From: Wolinella sp052170135
Lineage (GTDB): Bacteria; Campylobacterota; Campylobacteria; Campylobacterales; Helicobacteraceae
NCBI GenBank assembly: GCA_052170135.1
Contig: JBQNBC010000003.1
Coordinates: forward strand, 62,001-126,000
Length of the DNA: 64,000 nucleotides
Direction of reading: 5' to 3'
Under the pieces are notes generated by a model. That model saw nothing but the letters and a program-made list of their open reading frames with translations. It made no database searches and was not told where the DNA came from. The translations under genes were made by a program, and so were the position numbers. This document shows, piece by piece, positions 44,752 to 52,956 of this stretch. Each line of letters begins with the position of its first letter. The first letter of the stretch is position 1.

Positions 44752-45366
44752 GTGTTCACCGGGCTTATCCGCGAACTAGCAGACGCCTCTTTGAGCGGTG
44801 ATATTCTGACTCTACGCGCAGAATACAAGCCAAAAATAGGCGATAGCATTGCAGTAAATGGCGCATGCCTCACGGTAACTTCACTTTTTAGCGGTGGATT
44901 TTATGTTCAGCTTAGTAGTGAGAGTAAGTCGATTCTAGCGCTAGAGAATCTAAATGGAAAAGTCCATATCGAACCAGCCATGAGCCTAGGGGAGCGACTA
45001 GAAGGGCATATTGTGCAAGGACATATAGACGGGCTTGGAACAGTTCTTGAACGTGTCGATTCTCACAGTGGGAGCGACTTTATCATCAGCGTTCCTTCTT
45101 TATTAATGCGCTATATCATCCCCAAGGGAAGCATTGCCATTGATGGTGTAAGCCTGACTGTGAATGAGGTTTTTAAAGAATCCTTTCGCCTTACCATAAT
45201 CCCACACACACTCAATTCCACGCTACTTGATAGCTACAAAAAGGGTCGCAGAATAAATATAGAAACCGATATGCTTGTGCGCTCAATCGCCCACATGCTA
45301 CAACGAGGAGAAGCCATGCATAAACTCTCATGGAGTAATATCGATTCTCTGCTTATGAGCTACTAG
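44752..45366 (+). CDS. ribE: riboflavin synthase alpha subunit
   Basis: The enzyme dismutates 6,7-dimethyl-8-ribityllumazine to riboflavin. The 204-residue protein opens with MFTGLIRELAD and contains two lumazine-binding repeats (about 1-85 and 86-180), each with its internal GDSIAVNGACLTV or GSIAIDGVSLTV motif. The start is GTG, with AAGGAG 5 nt upstream. It is followed 1 nt later by flhB2, as in H. pylori HP1574-1575. Confidence 0.95.
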   Translation: MFTGLIRELADASLSGDILTLRAEYKPKIGDSIAVNGACLTVTSLFSGGFYVQLSSESKSILALENLNGKVHIEPAMSLGERLEGHIVQGHIDGLGTVLERVDSHSGSDFIISVPSLLMRYIIPKGSIAIDGVSLTVNEVFKESFRLTIIPHTLNSTLLDSYKKGRRINIETDMLVRSIAHMLQRGEAMHKLSWSNIDSLLMSY

Positions 45367-45367
45367 C

Positions 45368-45643
45368 ATGCCACCACTTGGAGCAAAAGCAGCTGCCCTC
45401 GCCTACGATCAGCAAAAACAACGCGCACCAAAGCTGCTCGCCAAGGGCAAAGGACTAATCGCCGAACAGATAATAAAAAAGGCAAAAGAGTTTGAGATTC
45501 CACTTTTTCAAAATGAGCTACTAGTGGATTCTTTACTTGATGCGCCACTTGATACGGAGATACCACCGGCACTATATCGAGCTGTTGTGGAGGTATTTAT
45601 CTGGCTATATCAAAGCGAAAAAAAGGCACAACTCTCAGGCTAA
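45368..45643 (+). CDS. flhB2: FlhB C-terminal-domain homologue (FlhB2)
   Basis: The 91-residue soluble protein matches the cytoplasmic C-terminal part of the flagellar export-gate protein FlhB: AAALAYDQQKQRAPKLLAKG, EIPLFQNELLVDSLL and IPPALYRAVVEVFIWL. The NPTH autocleavage site of full FlhB is absent because the protein begins after it. H. pylori HP1575 is the known counterpart and can substitute for the cleaved FlhB domain. It is coupled to ribE. Confidence 0.9.
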   Translation: MPPLGAKAAALAYDQQKQRAPKLLAKGKGLIAEQIIKKAKEFEIPLFQNELLVDSLLDAPLDTEIPPALYRAVVEVFIWLYQSEKKAQLSG

Positions 45644-45724
45644 ACGCAAGCTAAAAACCTTATAGATTCTCGCCTTTTAAAAGCTTTGTCATAAAATTAC
45701 GATAAATCATTTTTAAGGATTCTC

Positions 45725-46345
45725 ATGAAATTGGCAGTTTTCGACTTTGATTCTACGCTCATGGATGGTGAGACAATCGATATTTTGGCGCGAAACCATG
45801 GCGTAGACGAGCAGGTAGACGCGATTACAAAAGGTGCAATGGAAGGCGGGCTTGATTTTTATGAGAGCTTGAAGCGACGCGTTGCGCTTTTGCGCGGGAT
45901 GGAACTATCGCTAGTGGAAAGTATCTGCGCAAATCTCCCGCTAATGGATGGCGCAAAGGAGCTTATAGCTGAACTAAAAAAGCGTGGTTGCACCGTTGTT
46001 GTATTTAGTGGCGGATTTAAAAATGCAACCAAAAAAGCAAGAGAAATTCTTGGCTTTGATGCTGACTTTAGCAATATTTTACACCACAAAGATGGCAAGC
46101 TAACTGGCGAAGTGGGTGGCGAGATGATGTTTGGATTCTCCAAAGGGGAGATGTTGCAAAGCATACAAAGATTGCTAAAAATCTCACCAGAAGAGACTAT
46201 GGCTGTGGGCGATGGAGCAAATGACGCCTCAATGTTTGCCCATGCAAAGATTCGCGTTGCATTCTGCGCCAAGCCGATTCTTCGCAAGCAGGCAAATGTC
46301 ATTATTGATCGCAAAGATTTACGAGAAATTTTGAAACATATATAA
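45725..46345 (+). CDS. serB: phosphoserine phosphatase
   Basis: SerB performs the last step of serine synthesis. The 206-residue HAD-family protein has FDFDSTLMDGETI (nucleophile and acid Asp, about 5-17), VVFSGGFKNAT (motif II) and MAVGDGANDASMF (motif IV). It lacks the N-terminal ACT domain of larger forms. A TAAAAT box lies about 28 nt upstream and AAGGAT sits before the ATG. The transaldolase gene follows 16 nt later. Confidence 0.93.
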   Translation: MKLAVFDFDSTLMDGETIDILARNHGVDEQVDAITKGAMEGGLDFYESLKRRVALLRGMELSLVESICANLPLMDGAKELIAELKKRGCTVVVFSGGFKNATKKAREILGFDADFSNILHHKDGKLTGEVGGEMMFGFSKGEMLQSIQRLLKISPEETMAVGDGANDASMFAHAKIRVAFCAKPILRKQANVIIDRKDLREILKHI

Positions 46346-46361
46346 AAGAGGGGGTGATATA

Positions 46362-47354
46362 ATGAAAATTGATGAGATTGGCTTTTCGCTTTGGTGTGAC
46401 TTTGTTGAGAGGGATTTTTTAGAAGGACGCTTTAGAGAGTTGATAAGAGATGGCGTGATTAAAGGCGCGACAAGCAATCCAGCGATTTTCCAAAAGTCAT
46501 TCACCGCATCTAGCGCATACAAAGACGAAATAGCACTCCTAAGGGCGCAAGGTATAGAACCAAAGAGAATCTATGAAACACTAGCAGTGCGCGATATAGC
46601 ACGTGCTGCTCAGATTCTCGCTCCTCTCAACGAGAAGAATCCAGAGGATGGCTTTATAAGTATCGAGGTTGATCCGTTTCTGTGCGACGATTCTAGCGGG
46701 ACGATTAGCGAGGGCGTGAGGCTATTTGAGACTATTGGATACAAAAATGTGATGATAAAAGTCCCAGCTACAAATGCAGGCTATCAGGCTATGGAAGAGC
46801 TAATCGCTAAAGGAATCTCCGTAAATGCAACGCTAATATTTTCCAAAGAGCAAGCACAGGCGTGCTTAGATGCTTTTGCGCGCGGATATGAGCGCACAAA
46901 AGAGCTACCTCAGAGTGTGATTAGCATTTTTGTATCACGATTGGATAGAAAGTGCGATGAGAAGATTAGCTCAGCTGGACTAAAGATAGGTGAGCTAGGC
47001 ATCAGAAATGCACAAAGAATCTACCGTCTAATCGAAGAATCCAAGCCAAAGGCTACACGTGCGCTATTTGCAAGCACAGGCGTAAAAGGAAACTCACTCA
47101 CTCCAAGCTACTATGTCGATTCTTTGCTACATAGACACAGCATAAATACTGCACCACTAGAGACTATCGAGGCATTTATCAAAAGTGGCAATTCCTCTCA
47201 AAAATATCTCTCTTCACGCGAAGATGACGAGAGATATTTCCTAGAAGTCAAAAATGCAGGAATCGAACTTAATTCCGTATTTGATGCACTTATAAACGAA
47301 GGAATCGCGCTGTTTAAAGAATCGTTTGACGCACTTTTAGCGACTTTAAAGTAG
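46362..47354 (+). CDS. tal: transaldolase
   Basis: Transaldolase transfers a dihydroxyacetone unit in the non-oxidative pentose phosphate pathway. The 330-residue protein has the N-terminal GATSNPAIFQKS, the catalytic Lys in VMIKVPATNAG (about 126-136), ISVNATLIFS and the C-terminal ASTGVKG segment. It belongs to the larger, phosphogluconate-type transaldolases. The order tal-rplY-pth matches H. pylori HP1495-1497. Confidence 0.94.
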   Translation: MKIDEIGFSLWCDFVERDFLEGRFRELIRDGVIKGATSNPAIFQKSFTASSAYKDEIALLRAQGIEPKRIYETLAVRDIARAAQILAPLNEKNPEDGFISIEVDPFLCDDSSGTISEGVRLFETIGYKNVMIKVPATNAGYQAMEELIAKGISVNATLIFSKEQAQACLDAFARGYERTKELPQSVISIFVSRLDRKCDEKISSAGLKIGELGIRNAQRIYRLIEESKPKATRALFASTGVKGNSLTPSYYVDSLLHRHSINTAPLETIEAFIKSGNSSQKYLSSREDDERYFLEVKNAGIELNSVFDALINEGIALFKESFDALLATLK

Positions 47355-47386
47355 CTTAATTTTAGCCATGATTTAGCATTTTTGGC

Positions 47387-47392
47387 TACAAT
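47387..47392 (+). promoter_or_regulatory. -10 box of rplY
   Basis: TACAAT in the context GGCTACAATGG lies 47 nt before the rplY ATG, downstream of tal. It suggests that ribosomal protein L25 has its own promoter. Confidence 0.4.
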
Positions 47393-47439
47393 GGCGGACT
47401 TTTTTCATGTAAAAAAGCAAATTTTTCAAAGGATTTTTT

Positions 47440-47976
47440 ATGCTAGAGGGAATCATTAGAGAGAGTATTTCCAAGTCTGCGGTTAAGGCTTTGCGAAACG
47501 ATGGTTATCTAATTGCTAATATTTATGGCAAAGGTCAAGAAAATACCCATTGTGCATTCAAGCGAAATGATTTTATCCGCGCGGTAAAGTCAAAAAGTGG
47601 CCTTGTTTTCCCGGTGAAAGTCGGTGGTAAAGAGCTAAATGTAGTAGTGCAGGAGTATCAAAAACACCCAGTTACAAGCGATCTTTTGCACGTTGATTTA
47701 ATGCTTGTTCAACCAGGTGTTGAGGCAAAATTCCTAGTACCAGTCAAAACAGTAGGTAGCGCCAAGGGTCTAAAAAATAAGGGCGTTCTGATACTCTCAA
47801 AAAAGCGTATAAAAGTAAAATGTGCGCCTGAAAAGCTACCAACTCAATTTGAGCTTGACGTGAGCGATTTAGATGTTGGCGATGCTATTTTAGTGCGTGA
47901 CCTACCGGTGCTTGATGGCGTTAGCTTGATCGAAAAAGAGAGCGTCGCTATAGTTGGCGTAATTAAGGCTAAGTAA
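47440..47976 (+). CDS. rplY: 50S ribosomal protein L25/Ctc
   Basis: L25 binds 5S rRNA. The 178-residue protein is the longer Ctc form, with the L25 domain (ISKSAVKALRNDGYLIANIY, about 8-27) and the C-terminal beta domain (VEAKFLVPVKTVGSAKG onwards). AAAGGA lies 6 nt before the ATG. pth follows 12 nt after the stop. Confidence 0.95.
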   Translation: MLEGIIRESISKSAVKALRNDGYLIANIYGKGQENTHCAFKRNDFIRAVKSKSGLVFPVKVGGKELNVVVQEYQKHPVTSDLLHVDLMLVQPGVEAKFLVPVKTVGSAKGLKNKGVLILSKKRIKVKCAPEKLPTQFELDVSDLDVGDAILVRDLPVLDGVSLIEKESVAIVGVIKAK

Positions 47977-47988
47977 TCTACCACTTCA

Positions 47989-48723
47989 ATGGTGCTAGTT
48001 ATCGGGCTTGGGAATCCTGGCAAGAATTACGAAAAAACTAGACACAACGTTGGCTTCCGCCTCATTGACGCACTAGTGCGTCAGCGTGGTGCGAGCGATG
48101 TATCAAAGCAAAGCTTCAAAGGTGAACTTTACAAAGATGCTCAAAACCTTTTTCTAAAGCCCACCACTTTTATGAATCTATCCGGAGAATCCGCCCTTCC
48201 AGTCCTCACATTCTATAAACCAACTAGAATTATGACAATTCACGATGATCTAGATCTGCCATTTGGAGCAATTCGCCTCAAGCGTGGCGGCGGACATGGT
48301 GGACATAATGGTCTAAAATCTCTTGATAAGCACATCGGCACTAACTACTATCGATTAAGAATCGGTATAGGCAAGCCACAAGAAGAGATGGTTGTTGCTG
48401 ACTATGTATTGGCGCGATTCTCACAAAATGAAGAATATGAGCTAGACTCAAAACTCCTGCCGCATGCACTTCTGGCTATCAATGAATTTATATCAATGGA
48501 AGATGATAAGGCATGGGATAGATTAGTCTCACGCTACACACTCTCACCAAAAAAAGCTGTGAAAGATTCTCGCAATGTATGCATTTTGACACAAGAACAA
48601 GAATCGACACGATCAACCAATGTGCAAAATGATACATATTTGCCAAAAAAGTCAAAAGACTGCGCACAAGACAAGAATCAAGTCACGCCGCATTGCGAAA
48701 ATGGAGAATCTAAATGTCGCTAG
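47989..48723 (+). CDS. pth: peptidyl-tRNA hydrolase with a polar C-terminal tail
   Basis: Pth recycles peptidyl-tRNA that drops off ribosomes. VIGLGNPGKNYEKTRHNVGF holds the catalytic His and Asn, followed by KPTTFMNLSGES and GGGHGGHNGLKS. The enzyme core ends near residue 190. About 54 further residues rich in Ser, Lys, Asn, Gln and Cys form a tail not found in usual Pth proteins of 185-195 residues. It overlaps lptG by 10 nt. Confidence 0.93.
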   Translation: MVLVIGLGNPGKNYEKTRHNVGFRLIDALVRQRGASDVSKQSFKGELYKDAQNLFLKPTTFMNLSGESALPVLTFYKPTRIMTIHDDLDLPFGAIRLKRGGGHGGHNGLKSLDKHIGTNYYRLRIGIGKPQEEMVVADYVLARFSQNEEYELDSKLLPHALLAINEFISMEDDKAWDRLVSRYTLSPKKAVKDSRNVCILTQEQESTRSTNVQNDTYLPKKSKDCAQDKNQVTPHCENGESKCR

Positions 48724-49781
48724 CCTTCAGATTCTTGGCATCGACATATCTGAAATTTTTCATCATTATCCTATTAGCACTCGAGACATTTTTTATTGGG
48801 ATTGACATGCTGAAATTTGCCGATGAACTACCATCATCAGCAAACCTTCTTATACTTTTTATATCCTACGATACACTCTATGCGCTAAATTTTATCATTC
48901 CCATTGCGCTTGTTTTAGCGCAAATTCTTCTATTTGTCGTACTTTTGCGTACAAATGAGCTAACGGCACTCCTGTCACTTGGCTATTCAAAAAGGCAAAT
49001 CGCCACACCATCTTTTATAGTTGCGCTAATTTTTACAGCGATGTTCATCGCGTTGAACGCCACTCCTTTTGCATATGCAAAAGAGCGTGTCGACACACTG
49101 CTAAACCAAGGCTATGTCGGGAACTTCAAGCGTGAACTATTCATGAAATACGATGACAAATACATCTACTTTGGCAAAGTCTATCCACTATTGCAAAAGG
49201 CTGAAAATATCAAAATATACCAACTCACCCCATCTGGAGTGCGAGAGTGGGTAGAGGCACGCGAGGCAAAATTCATCGATAATAGCTGGCGACTTTTTGA
49301 TGCAAAAGTGATGAAACTACCAGAATTTTTCAAGCTAGGTGGCACACCTTTAAAGGTGGAATTCATCGCCTCTATCAATATTTTGGAAGGATTTAGACCG
49401 CGAATTCTTGATAGTATTTATGAGCGCAACGGGGCAGTTTCAATTATTGATGCGATAGAATCGATGAAACTACTCAAAGAACAAGAGGTAAACTCACAAA
49501 AAATTCGTGGGATTCTCTATTCACTCGCTATTTTTCCACTCTTTGCGCCACTTTGCATGATTATCATCGCCTACTATATGCCAACCACTGCAAGGTACGG
49601 AAACCTTGCAGTAAGCGTATTTGTCGCGATTCTTGGTGCGCTACTTGCGTGGGGATTCTTCTTTGCATTGTCTAGGCTCTCAATGAGTGGATTTATTCAT
49701 CCAGAGGCGAGCTTGCTACTCCCAATGATTCTTTTGGGTGTTGTATCGCTACTATTTTGGCGCGCAATGCCAAAAGCCTAA
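48714..49781 (+). CDS. lptG: LptF/LptG family permease
   Basis: LptF and LptG are the inner-membrane permeases that extract LPS for the LptBFG transporter. The 355-residue protein has three N-terminal and three C-terminal membrane helices flanking a periplasmic beta domain (about 130-260), and it begins with RFLASTYLKFFIIILLAL as in YjgP/YjgQ. H. pylori HP1498 has the same context. LptG rather than LptF is a guess. The start lies 10 nt inside pth. Confidence 0.85.
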   Translation: MSLAFRFLASTYLKFFIIILLALETFFIGIDMLKFADELPSSANLLILFISYDTLYALNFIIPIALVLAQILLFVVLLRTNELTALLSLGYSKRQIATPSFIVALIFTAMFIALNATPFAYAKERVDTLLNQGYVGNFKRELFMKYDDKYIYFGKVYPLLQKAENIKIYQLTPSGVREWVEAREAKFIDNSWRLFDAKVMKLPEFFKLGGTPLKVEFIASINILEGFRPRILDSIYERNGAVSIIDAIESMKLLKEQEVNSQKIRGILYSLAIFPLFAPLCMIIIAYYMPTTARYGNLAVSVFVAILGALLAWGFFFALSRLSMSGFIHPEASLLLPMILLGVVSLLFWRAMPKA

Positions 49782-49809
49782 ACAAGAATCCGCACTATTA
49801 TTGATACAT

Positions 49810-50379
49810 TCATGCGCGTGTTGACTTGCGCGATACCTTGCTCATGAACAACCAAAGCCCGCTCAAAAGCAACGCCATAAGCACTGGTGCAAGATATGGT
49901 CGCTCTGAGATAACCTCAAAAAGCTCCATAAATAGCTCGCCAGATAGATACCCACCAGCACCAATGAGAATTGCCCAAAACACAGAGGCGATGGCATTAT
50001 ATATCGCAAAGCGCACCTCATTGTATTTGGTAAAGCCAATGGCAACTGGCACGAGCGTCTTGATGCCATATATATATTTTTGAATAAAAATTATCGCATT
50101 GCCATATCGCTTCATCCACAGATGAGAAAGTGCAAGCTTGCGACGCTGCTTGACTAAATAGCGCATAACCTCACCTTTTTGATAACGCGCAAGATAAAAC
50201 AATGCCTCATCTCCAAGGAAGTTTGACACGCCAGCAATAAGAATCGATAGGAAGATATCCATCTTTCCTGCAAAAGATAATACGCTAGCCGCGATAAGTC
50301 CGACAAAACCACCGCCAAGCGAATATAGAAATAAAAATATGTAGCCATAGGTCTCAAGCGAGCTAAAAGTCTCTTGCAA
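49810..50379 (-). CDS. DedA family membrane protein
   Basis: DedA proteins are inner-membrane, half-transporter-like proteins linked to lipid carrier recycling and membrane homeostasis. The 189-residue protein has the FLGDEALFYLARY segment and four to five helices. The usual RxxPGxR motif is altered: it reads QKYIYGIKTLVP, with lysine in place of both the motif's proline-glycine context and its terminal arginine. It is convergent with lptG and divergent from the flagellar rod genes. Confidence 0.88.
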   Translation of the reverse strand: MQETFSSLETYGYIFLFLYSLGGGFVGLIAASVLSFAGKMDIFLSILIAGVSNFLGDEALFYLARYQKGEVMRYLVKQRRKLALSHLWMKRYGNAIIFIQKYIYGIKTLVPVAIGFTKYNEVRFAIYNAIASVFWAILIGAGGYLSGELFMELFEVISERPYLAPVLMALLLSGLWLFMSKVSRKSTRA

Positions 50380-50452
50380 AATTCGCTCCTAGCGTAAAGA
50401 TTGCGCGCATTCTATCTAAATTAAATTCCAAATAAGATATGAAAGGATTTAT

Positions 50453-50466
50453 GGAACACTCTTTGC
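50453..50466 (+). promoter_or_regulatory. sigma-54 (RpoN) promoter of the flgG pair
   Basis: TGGAACACTCTTTGCTTT contains GG and GC separated by exactly 10 nt, the invariant -24/-12 spacing of sigma-54 promoters. The start site would be near 50478, about 25 nt before the first rod gene. In this lineage, middle flagellar genes are under RpoN and FlgRS control, which fits. Confidence 0.8.
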
Positions 50467-50502
50467 TTTTAAACATCTAAATTTGCATGGCAAAGGACGG
50501 AT

Positions 50503-51339
50503 ATGCAGAGTGGATATTACAGCTCCATAGGCGGGATGGTAACACAGTTTCATCGCCTTGATATGATTTCAAACAATCTCGCAAACGTTACAACGACTGG
50601 CTTTAAGCGCGATGATGTAGTTATTGGTGACTTTATGAGACTATATGAGCAACACAAGGAACAGCTACCGCTTGAAAATCAAACAAAAGAGGCAGCACGA
50701 TTCTTAAACCGCTCCATGGATAGAGTACCATCAATAGTCGAAGAATATACAGATCGTAGCATTGGCTCACTCACCCCGACAGAAAATCGATTTGACTTTG
50801 CAATGCAGAACGAAAATGCATATTTTATGATTGAAACACCAGAGGGTATCCGCTATACGCGCGATGGCTCTTTTACACTAAATGGCGATGGACGGCTAGT
50901 GACCAAGGAGGGCTTTGCCGTCCTACCTCGTGAGTACATAGATGGTCCACAGTATATTGAGGTACCAGATGGCGTCATTGTCGAAGCTGATAGCAACGGG
51001 AATCTCTACTCACGCACAATAAACAATGAGGAGTTGGGCGAAGCTGTACCCATGGGGAATCTAGCCGTAGCCAGCTTTGAGAATCCAAAATACCTACACA
51101 AAATCGGACGGAATCTCTACGAATATCCAGAGGAGCGACTGGTAAATGATAGGAATCTAGCACAAAATAGTGGCGCAGTTGTGCAAGGCTACATCGAAAA
51201 AAGTAACGTCAACGCCGTCTGGGAAGTGACAGGACTTATAGAGACAAACCGCTTGGTCGATATGTATTCCAAGGTCATGAAGACCCACATGGACGACCTA
51301 AACAATGAAGCAATAACAAAACTCGCCGTAAAAGCGTAA
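50503..51339 (+). CDS. flgG2: flagellar basal-body rod protein, FlgG/FlgF-like
   Basis: The 278-residue protein belongs to the flagellar rod/hook family. The N-terminal helix has SIGGMVTQFHRLDMISNNLANVTT (the conserved Asn-Leu-Ala-Asn region, about 8-30), and the C-terminal SNVNAVWEVTGLIETNR helix closes the fold. It is the FlgF-like member of a pair with flgG. A sigma-54 promoter lies just upstream. No signal peptide is present, as rod proteins leave by the flagellar export gate. Confidence 0.92.
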   Translation: MQSGYYSSIGGMVTQFHRLDMISNNLANVTTTGFKRDDVVIGDFMRLYEQHKEQLPLENQTKEAARFLNRSMDRVPSIVEEYTDRSIGSLTPTENRFDFAMQNENAYFMIETPEGIRYTRDGSFTLNGDGRLVTKEGFAVLPREYIDGPQYIEVPDGVIVEADSNGNLYSRTINNEELGEAVPMGNLAVASFENPKYLHKIGRNLYEYPEERLVNDRNLAQNSGAVVQGYIEKSNVNAVWEVTGLIETNRLVDMYSKVMKTHMDDLNNEAITKLAVKA

Positions 51340-51351
51340 AAAGGATAAACC

Positions 51352-52143
51352 ATGATGCGAGCTCTCTACACCGCTACGACGGGGATGCTAGGACAACAAC
51401 TCCAAATAGATGTAACAACAAACAACATCGCAAACGTAAATACGATTGGCTACAAAAAGCAACGTGCAGAGTTTGCCGATTTATTCCATCAGGTAATGGA
51501 ATATGCTGGCTCAAGCACATCTGAAACAACGCTATCTCCAACGGGAATCGAAGTGGGACTAGGCGTGCGCCCGACAGCTATTACTAAGATTTTCTCACAA
51601 GGAAACTTCAAAGAAACAGGCAACAATCTCGATGTAGCAATCACCGGAAATGGATTCTTTCAGATACAAATGCCAGATGGGACGATTGCATTTACGCGAA
51701 ATGGCGCATTTAAACTCAATGACGAAGGGACAATCGTAAACTCTGATGGCTATCAGCTGGTTCCACAAATTACAGTTCCAGAAGATGCAACGAAGATAAA
51801 TATAGGCACAGATGGCACTGTTTCAGTGCTCCAAGGGAATCAGACAGAGGTAAACAATATCGGGCAGATTACTACCGTTACTTTTATCAACCCATCAGGT
51901 CTCCACTCATTAGGCGATAACCTATACCTAAACACAAACGCATCGGGCAATCCAATAGAAGACACACCTGGACTAAATGGCTTTGGTCAGCTCCGACAAG
52001 GCTTCATCGAGATGAGTAACGTCCAGCTAGTCGAGGAGATGACAGATCTAATCGTCGGACAACGCGCATACGAAGCAAACTCAAAGTCAATCCAAACGGC
52101 TGATTCAATGCTACAAATCGTCAACTCACTAAAACGAAGCTAA
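51352..52143 (+). CDS. flgG: flagellar distal rod protein FlgG
   Basis: FlgG builds the distal rod of the flagellar motor. The 263-residue protein opens with RALYTATTGMLGQQLQIDVT and NNIANVNTIGYKK, the FlgG signature, and ends with EMTDLIVGQRAYEANSKSIQ and TADSMLQIVNSLKR. It lies 12 nt after flgG2 and shares its promoter. A strong inverted repeat follows the stop. Confidence 0.95.
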   Translation: MMRALYTATTGMLGQQLQIDVTTNNIANVNTIGYKKQRAEFADLFHQVMEYAGSSTSETTLSPTGIEVGLGVRPTAITKIFSQGNFKETGNNLDVAITGNGFFQIQMPDGTIAFTRNGAFKLNDEGTIVNSDGYQLVPQITVPEDATKINIGTDGTVSVLQGNQTEVNNIGQITTVTFINPSGLHSLGDNLYLNTNASGNPIEDTPGLNGFGQLRQGFIEMSNVQLVEEMTDLIVGQRAYEANSKSIQTADSMLQIVNSLKRS

Positions 52144-52152
52144 TAAACTAGC

Positions 52153-52178
52153 CTAGGAATCTAGAGCTAGATTCCTAG
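52153..52178. terminator. perfect 12-bp inverted repeat after flgG
   Basis: CTAGGAATCTAG and CTAGATTCCTAG are exact reverse complements separated by only AG. The structure begins 10 nt after the flgG stop. There is no U run after it, so it could be a hairpin terminator or mRNA 3'-end stabiliser, or a palindromic protein-binding site. Confidence 0.55.
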
Positions 52179-52242
52179 CGCCTCATTACAAGCATGACCT
52201 AAAAGCCTCAAAGAATCCAAATTACACACAAACACAAAAACC

Positions 52243-52788
52243 TTAGCGTGTAATTCTTAGAGCCTTTTGTGTTCGTATCGCAAAGGTATAAAAAAGCGGT
52301 GTATCAAGCAATGCCATGATTACTTTTAGCGTGTAGTCGCCAAACGCCATAAGCAACACACTCTGCCATGGCATAATAAAAAGAAATGCAATATGAAAAA
52401 ATATCATCGTATCAACAAGCTGTGATGCCATCGTGCTACCGTTATTTCTAAGCCACCAAAGACGTGGGAAACGCTCTTTTAGGTAATAAAAAATATAAAC
52501 ATCCAGCTGCTGAGCCACAAAAAATGCAGCTACAGAGGCACATGCTATGCGCCAATCAGCCGCAAAGAACGAAGGGACAAACGCTAGCAATATCCCAGTG
52601 CGCACAATGCGCAAAACTTCTTGCTTGCTATATTTCTCAGACAAAACATCAGCCAACAAAAATGTAAAAGGGTATGTAATAGCCCCGTATGTCAGATAGT
52701 CATTAATCGGGAATTGAACAGTGAAGTTTGCCACAACAATAATCATCGCAAAGGCGATCGAAGATACATAGAAAACTTTTCGACTCAT
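52243..52788 (-). CDS. yhhQ: queuosine precursor transporter, YhhQ/VUT family
   Basis: YhhQ imports 7-cyano-7-deazaguanine for queuosine modification of tRNA. The 181-residue membrane protein has six helices, with the family motifs GAITYPFTFLLADVLSEKYSK, FFVAQQLDVYIFYYLK and GSTMASQLVDTMIFF. AGGAG precedes the ATG at 52788. No PreQ1 riboswitch pattern was seen in its leader. Confidence 0.9.
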   Translation of the reverse strand: MSRKVFYVSSIAFAMIIVVANFTVQFPINDYLTYGAITYPFTFLLADVLSEKYSKQEVLRIVRTGILLAFVPSFFAADWRIACASVAAFFVAQQLDVYIFYYLKERFPRLWWLRNNGSTMASQLVDTMIFFHIAFLFIMPWQSVLLMAFGDYTLKVIMALLDTPLFYTFAIRTQKALRITR

Positions 52789-52866
52789 TTTTTACTCCTA
52801 AAAAATAAAGCGCGAAAGGTAACAAAAAAATAATAAATTTTAAGACAAGCAATCACAGTAGTTTTA

Positions 52867-52897
52867 GCAACAAGAATCCAGACTAAATTCTTGTTGC
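52867..52897 (-). terminator. 11-bp perfect hairpin between pit and yhhQ
   Basis: GCAACAAGAAT and ATTCTTGTTGC form a perfect stem with a 9-nt loop, downstream of pit and upstream of yhhQ on the minus strand. There is no U run. It may stop or attenuate transcription from pit. Confidence 0.4.
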
Positions 52898-52956
52898 CTT
52901 CACAGTAGAAATCCAAAACACGCAACACACAGTGCTTGGATTTAAGACAAATACTC

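Noticed and set aside
52789..52956. Possible PreQ1 riboswitch in front of the queuosine precursor transporter
   Set aside because: The leader shows neither the PreQ1-I hairpin with its A-rich tail nor a recognisable PreQ1-II pattern; the only structure seen is a plain hairpin.
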